DNA of 42,592 nt from Candidatus Beckwithbacteria bacterium CG10_big_fil_rev_8_21_14_0_10_34_10 (lineage in GTDB: Bacteria > Patescibacteriota > Microgenomatia > UBA1400): NCBI GenBank assembly GCA_002773945.1, contig PEZT01000025.1:1-42592 (forward strand). The letters are read 5' to 3'. Of the stretch, positions 26,803 to 35,283 are shown in pieces; position 1 is the stretch's first letter, and every line of letters begins with the position of its first letter. The translations under genes and the position numbers were made by a program. Under the pieces are notes generated by a model, which searched no databases, had not been told where the DNA came from, and saw only the letters and a program-made list of their open reading frames with translations.

Positions 26803-27504
26803 TCAACTAATTCTTGGTTTTTTCAAAGCCAGCAAAAGTTTTATTCCTCCTAAAAAAAGAAGGTCAATTAAAATCGTCATCCCTAAACTTAAGTCAATAT
26901 TTATTAAGCCTTGAGATATATTTTTTGTTAGCCCTGGTGATAAAGTTACTTTTAAACCGCTAAAGTAAAAAGCGGTGACTAGCAAAGAAACAATTAAAAG
27001 GGGAAAAAGAGCTGTTTCCAAATCTTTTTTAGAAGAAAACATGGTGTTTGAGAGCTGAAAAACAAAATAGCAGGCTAAAAATAGTAATCCTAATTGAGGA
27101 GTAGTTAAATCAAAAAATATTTTAAACCTGGAAAACAAATAAAAATGGGCCAGAGCAAAAATTAGGCTTAAACCAGTTAAAGTGGGGGCTAAACCAATTA
27201 AAAAATGACGCAAGGGATCAGTTTTAGCAATTTTAAGACCGCCAGCCCTAACTTCACCATTTTCCCTTATTTCAGGCTTAAAAGTTAATGAACCGGTCTT
27301 AACTCTTAAAAGCTCAGCCAGAAAAAGATGAGATAATTCATGAATAATTGTTCCCGGTAAAAAAGCCCAGGTTAAAATTTCAATTGATGTTTCCCTTGAG
27401 CGAGAAAAAAGATAAAATAAAAGAAACAAATTTTTAGACAAAGACTGAGCTATAAAAAAGAGAGTTATAAAAAAGATGAAAAATAAAACTAAAGGCATAA
27501 TCAT
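26803..27504 (-). CDS. M50-like membrane metalloprotease
   Basis: FLPGTIIHELSHLFLAELLRVKTGSLTF (HExxH in a TM context), multiple TMs. Confidence 0.7.
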   Translation of the reverse strand: MIMPLVLFFIFFITLFFIAQSLSKNLFLLFYLFSRSRETSIEILTWAFLPGTIIHELSHLFLAELLRVKTGSLTFKPEIRENGEVRAGGLKIAKTDPLRHFLIGLAPTLTGLSLIFALAHFYLFSRFKIFFDLTTPQLGLLFLACYFVFQLSNTMFSSKKDLETALFPLLIVSLLVTAFYFSGLKVTLSPGLTKNISQGLINIDLSLGMTILIDLLFLGGIKLLLALKKPRIS

Positions 27505-27928
27505 TAAAAATATTATAGCTGAAAATCATAAAAAAAATAGCTTTATTAAAGCTAAAGCTATTAAAGGCAGGGGTCGGGGCAAGGCTCTGGGTTTTCCAAC
27601 CCTTAATTTAAAAACTGAGACGAAACAAAACTTTAAACCAGGAGTATATTTAGCCAAAATAAAGTTTAATCACAATTTACTAAGGGCCTTATTGCATTTT
27701 GGACCAATTCCCAGTTTTAATGAGAAGGAAGACAGCTTAGAAGTTTATATTCTAGGCTTTAATAAAAAAATAACTATTGGTCAGGGGGTTGAATTTAAAC
27801 CTTTATATTTTCTAAGACCAATAAAAAAATTTAAAACAAGAAAAGAGCTTTCTAGCCAAATTAAAAAAGATGTTGCCAAAGCCAAAAGCATTTTTAAGCT
27901 GGTTGAGGCTGAAGTTGAAGTGAAGTAG
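27476..27928 (+). CDS. Stand-alone riboflavin kinase domain protein (RibF C-terminal-like)
   Basis: KGRGRGKALGFPTLNL, KPGVYLAKI, LEVYILGFNKKITIGQGVEFKPLYFLRPIKKFKTRKELSSQIKKD. Confidence 0.84.
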   Translation: MKNKTKGIIIKNIIAENHKKNSFIKAKAIKGRGRGKALGFPTLNLKTETKQNFKPGVYLAKIKFNHNLLRALLHFGPIPSFNEKEDSLEVYILGFNKKITIGQGVEFKPLYFLRPIKKFKTRKELSSQIKKDVAKAKSIFKLVEAEVEVK

Positions 27929-28760
27929 ATTTTGGTTTTTCAAACAGTTTTTGAACCAAAAAATCAACTCCTTTTTTTAAAAAACTTGGCCATTTACCAG
28001 CTTGAACTTGGTTATTAGCTATAGCCAAACCAACATCTTTGTTTCTGGGAAAGGAAAGAAAAATTGAGCTTAAAGGCCCAATTGTTTTGAAAAAGTTTAT
28101 AACATTTAAACCTAAATAAAAAGGAATTGATTTATAAGCTTCTTTGCCTAGTTTTTTTAATTCTTGAACACTACGGTAAATATGATAAGGGGCTCTAAAA
28201 ATGCCGGCAAAGTCAAATGGTCCAAAAAGAGGTGCTAAGCCGGTACTAACAAGGGCTTTGCTAAAAAACTCCCCCGCCGTTAGACCGGTTTTTAAAAGAG
28301 ACAATTTTTGAATTAAAGTTTTTCCTAAGGTTGAATAAACCCCGACAGTATAGCCTAAGGTGATGGCTCCAGGCCCCAAAATATCTTGAATGATTTTATT
28401 AAAAGAAAAATCTTTAATTTCTACAAGAAACTTTTGGTATTGTTCTCTGGTTAACCTTTTGGCTTGATATTCTTGTAAAAGAATAGACTTAATATGTTTT
28501 TCCGCTTTGGTTTTGTTTTCTTTTTTCCCAAGTTCTACTAGTTCTTTAAATGATAATTTTTCAGTTGAAGATTTTTCTAAAGAAACTGGTTCTTCATTAT
28601 TTTTTTCATTATAAAGAGGTAAGGTTACTTCTTGAAATCCTTGATTTATTTTCACTAGTTGTTCATCCTCTGATTGGAGAACAGGGGGACTAATGTTGTC
28701 TGGTTTTTTAAATATAATAGGGTCTTTTTTTCCGGAAAAAAGACCGGTTTCGCTTTCCAT
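27894..28760 (-). CDS. Hypothetical protein with hydrophobic C-terminal half
   Basis: Long open frame; charged N-terminus, amphipathic/hydrophobic segments at residues ~130-250; no recognised family. Confidence 0.65.
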   Translation of the reverse strand: MESETGLFSGKKDPIIFKKPDNISPPVLQSEDEQLVKINQGFQEVTLPLYNEKNNEEPVSLEKSSTEKLSFKELVELGKKENKTKAEKHIKSILLQEYQAKRLTREQYQKFLVEIKDFSFNKIIQDILGPGAITLGYTVGVYSTLGKTLIQKLSLLKTGLTAGEFFSKALVSTGLAPLFGPFDFAGIFRAPYHIYRSVQELKKLGKEAYKSIPFYLGLNVINFFKTIGPLSSIFLSFPRNKDVGLAIANNQVQAGKWPSFLKKGVDFLVQKLFEKPKSTSLQLQPQPA

Positions 28761-28800
28761 TAAGCCTATTTTAGCAAATTTTAAAAAATTTAGGGGGATT

Positions 28801-29148
28801 TTAACTTAGCTCAACTTGTTTTTTAAGTTCCGCTCTTATCTTTTCGACCGCCTTTTTATCTGCCTTTTGAAGAAGAATTTGCTTTAATTTATTTAAAACA
28901 TTTTCTTCTATTTCCTGATAGAGGTTAGCTTTTAAATCTCCTTTTTCCTGGCTGATTTCATAAAGTGTTTTTTCAAATTCTTCTTTAATTTTGTTAGTAT
29001 AAAGTTCAAAAAACATTATCCAACTAAGTTTTTTTAAAGCCAGTTTTTGGTCTTCGGAAAAACTATCAAAATTAGTTACTACCTTTTTTCTTAGATTTTC
29101 ATCTAAGGGTAATATTTGTAATAGTTGTTTAGTATTAAATTTATTCAT
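28801..29148 (-). CDS. Hypothetical small helical protein
   Basis: ORF directly downstream of the 737-aa ORF; all-helical LLQILPLDENLRKKVVTNFDSFSEDQKLALKKLSWIMFFELYTNKI. Confidence 0.6.
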   Translation of the reverse strand: MNKFNTKQLLQILPLDENLRKKVVTNFDSFSEDQKLALKKLSWIMFFELYTNKIKEEFEKTLYEISQEKGDLKANLYQEIEENVLNKLKQILLQKADKKAVEKIRAELKKQVELS

Positions 29149-29149
29149 T

Positions 29150-31336
29150 TTATTCTAATTCTTGAGCCTTATTTTCAATGTGTTTAAGGATCGGGATAAA
29201 AACACTGGTAAACCGGGCTTGGGATATTTGCCGGTTAGCCGCTAGGGTATGATAAATCATTAATAGATCATTGTCACTATTAATTGGTCTTCCAAAAGTT
29301 GCTTGAAACCCTAAATTAAGATGGTTATTAATAATTTGGGCTAATTCTTTAGAAGAAAGGATTTTTTCCGCTGTTTTAAAAGCTTTATTTCTTTCTTCCT
29401 GACCTTGGTATTTAAAAACATGATCAAGAGTTCTTAGATAGCCTTCTAAGTAGTTTGTTCCATATTCATCTTTGTTCCCTAAGCCGGCTAAGTCTTTTAG
29501 GCTTGTAAAAGTTTCTGCCTCATTAAAAAGAGGGTCAGATACAATTCGGTCATAGTTTTTAAGACAAGTAATGCTGGCCTCAATTTGTCTAATTTTTTCT
29601 TTATTGGCTGTTGGTTGTTCTGATCTTAAGTCTTCTTCTAAATCAGCTATTTTTTTTCTTAACCCGCTTACTCCAATAGGCGGGGTGGCAGTTGGATCGG
29701 CAATATTGCCAATTTCATTATTAATATCACCCATTCTAGTAGTTAAGGAATTAATAACTGTTGTTAATTTAGAGACTTTGTTTTTTTCCTCTACAACCAA
29801 ATCAAGTCCTTTTTCATTTTCGCTTATTTGACTTTCAAGCCGTCTGATATTTTCTGTAATAGTTGTTTTTTGAGTTGCTTTTTCAGATTGGAGGCTGGTT
29901 TTTTCTTCTGAGTCAGTGGCTGCAGAAATGGCAGCATTAAATCGGGTTTCAACAGCATTCATTTCATTATTTTGATTATCTCTTAGTGTTTTTAATCTGC
30001 CAATAGTAGCGTTTATCCTATTTTCTTTTGCTGTTAATATGGGGGGAAGAGTAGGATCACTGGCAGCATCTTTTTCAATTGTATTTATATCAATTTCTCT
30101 TTGTTTTTCTTCTTTTTCGTTTTCCAAGTGTTCTAGTCGGCTTTGAGCTATTTTTAGTTGGTTTGCTTTAACTCTTCTTTCTTCTTCTCGGCCTTTAGGC
30201 GCTTTTAGTTTTTTAATTCTTTGTTCTAGGTTGGAGATGGAAGGGGGAATAGAAGAGCCTTCTTTAATTTTAAGAGCAATTTCTGTAAAAGTTTTAACCT
30301 CGCGGTCCATAAAATATCTGATAGTTTTTTCATGAGCCTGAAAGTAAAGTTCGGTTGCTTGTTGGGGATTATTAAGAGTGCCTCCGGGAGCAGCAGTGGC
30401 TAAATCTTCCAAAAACTGGTTTCTAACCCTCATCCATTCAGTATTAATATTTTCTTGGGCTAAGCGCCAGTCAGCTGGAATTAATGGTGCTGTTGGGGTA
30501 ACTGTTCCGGCAGGAATGACGCCATACCTTTCAAAGGGGGTGACTGCTTCAAGGTCATTAGGGTCCATGCCTAAAGCTTCATAAAAATTAATTTTAGCCT
30601 TGGCTGCCTCAATTAAAAAGTCTTTTTCCGTGTCTTTATTTGTTTCTAAAGATAAATATTTTATGTATTTTTGATTTTCTGGAGAAAGGCCAGTAGAATT
30701 AAGAAGGAGTCTTTTCCAATCAAATTTTCCCGTGTCTTTTCCAATAAGCGATTTTCTTAATGATTTAAGGCCGCGGGGGATATCTTTTTCTTTAAACTCT
30801 CCGATTCTACCCCAAATACTTTGAAGATTTTTAAAAGTTAGGTGTTTTTCTTCGTCGCGTTCTAGAGTATATTCTTGTTCAGTGGCTATTTTTAACTGTT
30901 CGTTTAAAGCAGTAAAGCGGAGGGCCATGTCTTGTTCAATGATAAGGTTGGCTAAAGCCCAACCCTGAGCAGTTTTAAGTAATTCCTTTCCCTTTTTTTT
31001 GTAGAGGACAATAAAGTCTTTTTGGACTGGGCTTAATTCTGAACCTGCAAGTGCCTGATATTGGGTTAATTGGGTAAAGACAATATCAAGGTTATTTTCA
31101 AAAGCCTGTCTAAGAGTTGGACCATCTTTTAGTTCCTTTCCCCGAATGTCTTTCAAAAAAATATCAGGATTGAAAACTTCACTTCTGCTGAGACCAAAAT
31201 CTTTTTGATTTATTTCTTTTTCTGGTCTAGTTTCAGTCAAAACTGGAGAAGCAGCTTCTGCCGGCGTTGGAGAGTCAGGCATTCGATCAGCAATTGCCGT
31301 TGAATTTCTATCAAGATTTGTTACTTCATTAGACAT
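29150..31336 (-). CDS. Large coiled-coil hypothetical protein
   Basis: ~730 aa, long heptad-like regions; the track start at 31363 is a GTG; MSNEV at 31336 with GGGGAAAA upstream is a plausible alternative. Confidence 0.7.
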   Translation of the reverse strand: MSNEVTNLDRNSTAIADRMPDSPTPAEAASPVLTETRPEKEINQKDFGLSRSEVFNPDIFLKDIRGKELKDGPTLRQAFENNLDIVFTQLTQYQALAGSELSPVQKDFIVLYKKKGKELLKTAQGWALANLIIEQDMALRFTALNEQLKIATEQEYTLERDEEKHLTFKNLQSIWGRIGEFKEKDIPRGLKSLRKSLIGKDTGKFDWKRLLLNSTGLSPENQKYIKYLSLETNKDTEKDFLIEAAKAKINFYEALGMDPNDLEAVTPFERYGVIPAGTVTPTAPLIPADWRLAQENINTEWMRVRNQFLEDLATAAPGGTLNNPQQATELYFQAHEKTIRYFMDREVKTFTEIALKIKEGSSIPPSISNLEQRIKKLKAPKGREEERRVKANQLKIAQSRLEHLENEKEEKQREIDINTIEKDAASDPTLPPILTAKENRINATIGRLKTLRDNQNNEMNAVETRFNAAISAATDSEEKTSLQSEKATQKTTITENIRRLESQISENEKGLDLVVEEKNKVSKLTTVINSLTTRMGDINNEIGNIADPTATPPIGVSGLRKKIADLEEDLRSEQPTANKEKIRQIEASITCLKNYDRIVSDPLFNEAETFTSLKDLAGLGNKDEYGTNYLEGYLRTLDHVFKYQGQEERNKAFKTAEKILSSKELAQIINNHLNLGFQATFGRPINSDNDLLMIYHTLAANRQISQARFTSVFIPILKHIENKAQELE

Positions 31337-31385
31337 TTTTTCCCCATTAATACCTGAGAACACTCTATCATAATTTTTAAACTTA

Positions 31386-31414
31386 TTGCAAGGCTTTTAA
31401 TGTTTTGTTATGAT
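31386..31414 (+). promoter_or_regulatory. Putative promoter TTGCAA-N17-TATGAT, 7 nt upstream of ATG
   Basis: TTGCAA 31386-31391, TATGAT 31409-31414, ATG 31422. Confidence 0.55.
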
Positions 31415-31421
31415 GAATTAA

Positions 31422-32480
31422 ATGGCAGAAGGAGAGGAAACATTACCACAGCCAGTAATTGAGCCAAAAGCACCCCTGGTTCTTAATGGCCAAGATCAAG
31501 TGGGGCAGCCAATAGTTGATTCAGATCTTGGAGATTCTAGTATTGATCCAGGAGTGGAGGACGTTAGTGATCCTAATTTAGAGCAAGAGCCACCTTCAGA
31601 ATTTGAACAAGCCAAAGAAGGAGCCGGTCGTTCTATAAGAATGGCCTATGATCAGGAATGGCGACCAAAAATAGCTGGTACTTTTGCAGAAAAAGGTTAC
31701 CAAGCGGCCATGGCCAGGGATCAAAGCAACCCTGATTCAAATGCATATCATCCTAAGGCTAAATATGATGGAGACACTGGAAACTTTGTCTTTATTGATA
31801 AGGGGGGAACTGAGTATCACGGGCAAAATGCTACTCTGGTTGATACAATTGAGACGCTAAGAGAAATTGGTGCTTCCGAGAATTTACCTGTAGACCTGAG
31901 ACAAGCAGCCATTAAACAAGCAAAAATAATAGAACAAGAAATTCCTGACAGTATTCAAGAAGCAGAGGAAGGGGAATCAGAGCCAAAGGATAATAATGAA
32001 AAATTAGAACCAAAAATAAATACTTCATTTACTAAAGCCTTTCAAATTAATGAAGTGGGGGTTTTAGAATCTGGAGTGTCTTTTAAAGATAAGTTTCAGG
32101 ATCTTTTAAATCAGGTAATAGAGGGAAATTTAAAACCAAAAAAATTCTTAAATGAAATAAAACCTTTAATAAAAAAAGATTTAACGGAAGTGGAGATTGA
32201 AAACCAAATTGTTTTTGCTAGAAATCAGTTTGAGGCAATTACTGGAACTTCTGGCAGGGGATTAAATTTAAATCAACTGGAAACAGGTATCTTAAAAATT
32301 TTGCCATCTAAACCTGAAAATATGGGCAAATTGGAATGGGTTCAAAAGCTAATTCAAGGACAGCCTGGCAATTCAAGATTAGAAAAAGTCATAATGTTTC
32401 TTTTACTTGCCAGTACCTTAGGTCAGGCAGTTCAGGGGGCGGCCAACAGTATGACTAAAGAAGCTGTTCAGGCAAGCTAA
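31422..32480 (+). CDS. Hypothetical protein with C-terminal hydrophobic segment
   Basis: 352-aa ORF behind a promoter-like sequence; acidic N-terminus; C-terminal IMFLLLASTLGQAVQGAA. Confidence 0.68.
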   Translation: MAEGEETLPQPVIEPKAPLVLNGQDQVGQPIVDSDLGDSSIDPGVEDVSDPNLEQEPPSEFEQAKEGAGRSIRMAYDQEWRPKIAGTFAEKGYQAAMARDQSNPDSNAYHPKAKYDGDTGNFVFIDKGGTEYHGQNATLVDTIETLREIGASENLPVDLRQAAIKQAKIIEQEIPDSIQEAEEGESEPKDNNEKLEPKINTSFTKAFQINEVGVLESGVSFKDKFQDLLNQVIEGNLKPKKFLNEIKPLIKKDLTEVEIENQIVFARNQFEAITGTSGRGLNLNQLETGILKILPSKPENMGKLEWVQKLIQGQPGNSRLEKVIMFLLLASTLGQAVQGAANSMTKEAVQAS

Positions 32481-32562
32481 TTCTCCTATATTTTCCTCTT
32501 AAAAATGATATAATTGGTTTATACCTGCCTTATGGCTGGTAAAATTGCTTTCTTAAAAAAAT

Positions 32563-35283
32563 ATGAGCTACGAACAAGAAAGACAACCAGCAGATCAAGA
32601 AAAAGGAGGGGGTAAATTTAACCCTCTTAAAGCCGCCCTGGAATTTCTTTTAAGAAAAATTAAAGAACTTTCTGAAAAAAGGAAGCTTAGTTTTCCCCAG
32701 AAAAAAGAACTGAAAGATTTGGAAAAAGAACTTGAAAAAAGAAAAAAAGAATATCGTCTTACTAACCACGGCAGGGAAACCTATAAACTTAAAAATGCCT
32801 TTGAAGATTATTTAGACAAAGCAATTAAAGGTCTTCAGACAGCTTCAGACAAAGACTATTCTCTAAAAAAGACAGAACTTGATCAAATAATTAAACAAGT
32901 TTCTCAACAATCCCAGGAGCATTATGGTAAAAGACCAACTAACTTAGATGAAAGATTAGCCGGTCTGGATAGACTTGAGCTGGACGAAATTCTAGCCAAA
33001 GCTAAAAACAAGAGGGATGAGGAAGTAGTTAAAAGAGGTGAAAAACCCAGGGTTCAAAAAGAAGGAGCAATTGATGATCGAATGAAAGAAGCAAGAGATC
33101 TTGAAGAGAGAGTTAATAGAGGGGAACAGATTTCTATGGAAGAATGGGAAAAGTTAAAGGAGGCTTATCGTGGTTATGGATACAGTAATGATCTTTTAAA
33201 GGTTATTGCCCGTGACCCTGAAATAAGGGAAAGAGAGTTCGAAGTTCTTTTAAGGCGTTTTGGAATGGATTCTGAGCGTCAATTTAGAGAAACAGATCTT
33301 GAATCTCAGGCAAAATGGGTTGGTTTTATGTTAGCTTTAAGCGATAATCCGGACCAACTTCAAAGCTATACCCTTCGGTTTAATTTTGAAGAGCATGTTC
33401 ATAATTTAAATCTTTTTTTAGGCGGGCATATTCATGTTGATAAAGTGCCTGATGTTATGGGCCAGTTTAAATCAAGAATGTTGGATGTGGCTACCAGACA
33501 GCCTGGGGTGGGGATGGCTTTTAGGGCTTATGAGCAGGGGGTTGACAAAATAATTTTTGAAAAAGGTTTTCTTGATCCCAATATGATTGGTTATGACGTT
33601 GATTTACAAAAACACTGGCTTGACAATTGGGTTAAAAAAAGAGTTGAAAACAGTTTAAAAAATTATTGTTTTCAAAACGGGATGGATTATGAAAAAGAAT
33701 TTGCGCCAAAACTTTTAACTTTTATAAGAACCGGGAAAAAAGTGTTTACTTTTACCCTAAGGGCAGATGAAATTCAGGCCAGTTTAGGCAGCCCGAGAAA
33801 ATTTTTAGAAGATGAAGAAGAATTAACCGGTTCTCCCTATCATGAAGATTTATGGCGCCGATTAGACCCTTTAAGTCTTTTGTATAAATATTGGGAGGGC
33901 AAAAAAGGCCCGGAAGCGATGTTGAATTTAAAAGAAGGGGAAAAGCTTTTAAGCCGGTTTTACTATTTTTACACCGGCAATATTAAGGAAAACTTTAATA
34001 AAGAAGACTGGGCCAAAGCCATGAAAGAAATTGAGGCAAGCGGGGCTTTTCAGCTTAATGTTTTCAACATTGGTGGAATTTTAAGTAAAAGCCATTGGCG
34101 GGCAGCTAATGCCTCCAAACATATTCCCCAGTCTTTAGCCAGGTTTCTGGGGATTGAAATGGAATACAAAAGAGAGGGCCATGACTTTTCTGCTAAAGAA
34201 AAAGCTTTAAGGCACGGCCGGAAAAGAAACCCTTTGCGCTTGTTTAAAATGCTTTATGATGATACTAAAGGCTCAATGGTTGAAAAAAGACAAGAGCAGG
34301 ATTTTATTCTCAATCAAGCAGGCATATCCAGACAGGAATTTAATGATTGGGGTTATGATTTGATGTCTGAAGTTCAGCAGAATTTGGTTTATGAAACCCA
34401 GGAAGGTTTAAAAAAGTTGATTTTTGAAAAAGATGAGAAGGGGCAAACAACTAAGGTTAAAAAACTTTCTGATAATGATTCAGAAGTGAAAAAGTTTTTG
34501 GTTGACCATAGCGATGATGGTTTGGATTTTTCTTTTATTGAAGATAAGGCCAGAAGAGCCAAGCTGGAGAATTTTTACAAAGTAGTCCAGAGCTATTTTA
34601 GCGATGAGAAGGATGAAAAAGGTAATTTTCAAAAGCTGGTTAAAAAAGAGTTTCCTTTTTCTATGGGGACTGATGATGTCCCTTTAGAGGTTTTTAGATT
34701 CAGTGTTTTAGGTGACATGGCTTTACAAAGAAGATTTAGGGATTTGGGGGCAGCCGCCCGAGCCACTGAAGCTTTTTGGGCACTGACCAATAATTTAGGG
34801 TCAGTTCTTCAGAAACCAGAGGATATTGCTAAAGCTCTAAAAGAGATTCAGATGCCTTTAGACGAATATCATTCTAAAGCAACTGATGAAATAATGCTGC
34901 CTTTGATTGACCGGATTTTAAATCTGGTTCGGGAGGATAAAATTCAGGGAATATTGCCCTGGCCTTTATGTGAACTAACAGATAAATGGTATTTAACTTC
35001 TAAAGCAGAAAAGCTTTTCGGGGAGACCCATATGAGCCTGGATAAAGAAGAAATGAGGCTGCTGGTAGAAACATTAATTGGCGCCGGCTTATTATCAGCC
35101 AAAACTGCCAAAGAGGCCAGAGATATACTTCATGGTCGCTTTAAATTAAAGCGAATAAATATTTTGGGTGAAAAAAGCTGGAAGTATGGTCCAGCCGCTT
35201 TATCTGGCTTGGCTTTAACCGGTGCTTTAATAGTTTTAAGACAAATATTTAAAGATACTGAAGAAAATGTTAAAGAGGCCTAG
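32563..35283 (+). CDS. Large hypothetical protein, C-terminal TM
   Basis: 906-aa ORF; charged coiled-coil N-terminus, C-terminal AALSGLALTGALIVLRQIF; no recognised domain. Confidence 0.75.
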   Translation: MSYEQERQPADQEKGGGKFNPLKAALEFLLRKIKELSEKRKLSFPQKKELKDLEKELEKRKKEYRLTNHGRETYKLKNAFEDYLDKAIKGLQTASDKDYSLKKTELDQIIKQVSQQSQEHYGKRPTNLDERLAGLDRLELDEILAKAKNKRDEEVVKRGEKPRVQKEGAIDDRMKEARDLEERVNRGEQISMEEWEKLKEAYRGYGYSNDLLKVIARDPEIREREFEVLLRRFGMDSERQFRETDLESQAKWVGFMLALSDNPDQLQSYTLRFNFEEHVHNLNLFLGGHIHVDKVPDVMGQFKSRMLDVATRQPGVGMAFRAYEQGVDKIIFEKGFLDPNMIGYDVDLQKHWLDNWVKKRVENSLKNYCFQNGMDYEKEFAPKLLTFIRTGKKVFTFTLRADEIQASLGSPRKFLEDEEELTGSPYHEDLWRRLDPLSLLYKYWEGKKGPEAMLNLKEGEKLLSRFYYFYTGNIKENFNKEDWAKAMKEIEASGAFQLNVFNIGGILSKSHWRAANASKHIPQSLARFLGIEMEYKREGHDFSAKEKALRHGRKRNPLRLFKMLYDDTKGSMVEKRQEQDFILNQAGISRQEFNDWGYDLMSEVQQNLVYETQEGLKKLIFEKDEKGQTTKVKKLSDNDSEVKKFLVDHSDDGLDFSFIEDKARRAKLENFYKVVQSYFSDEKDEKGNFQKLVKKEFPFSMGTDDVPLEVFRFSVLGDMALQRRFRDLGAAARATEAFWALTNNLGSVLQKPEDIAKALKEIQMPLDEYHSKATDEIMLPLIDRILNLVREDKIQGILPWPLCELTDKWYLTSKAEKLFGETHMSLDKEEMRLLVETLIGAGLLSAKTAKEARDILHGRFKLKRINILGEKSWKYGPAALSGLALTGALIVLRQIFKDTEENVKEA

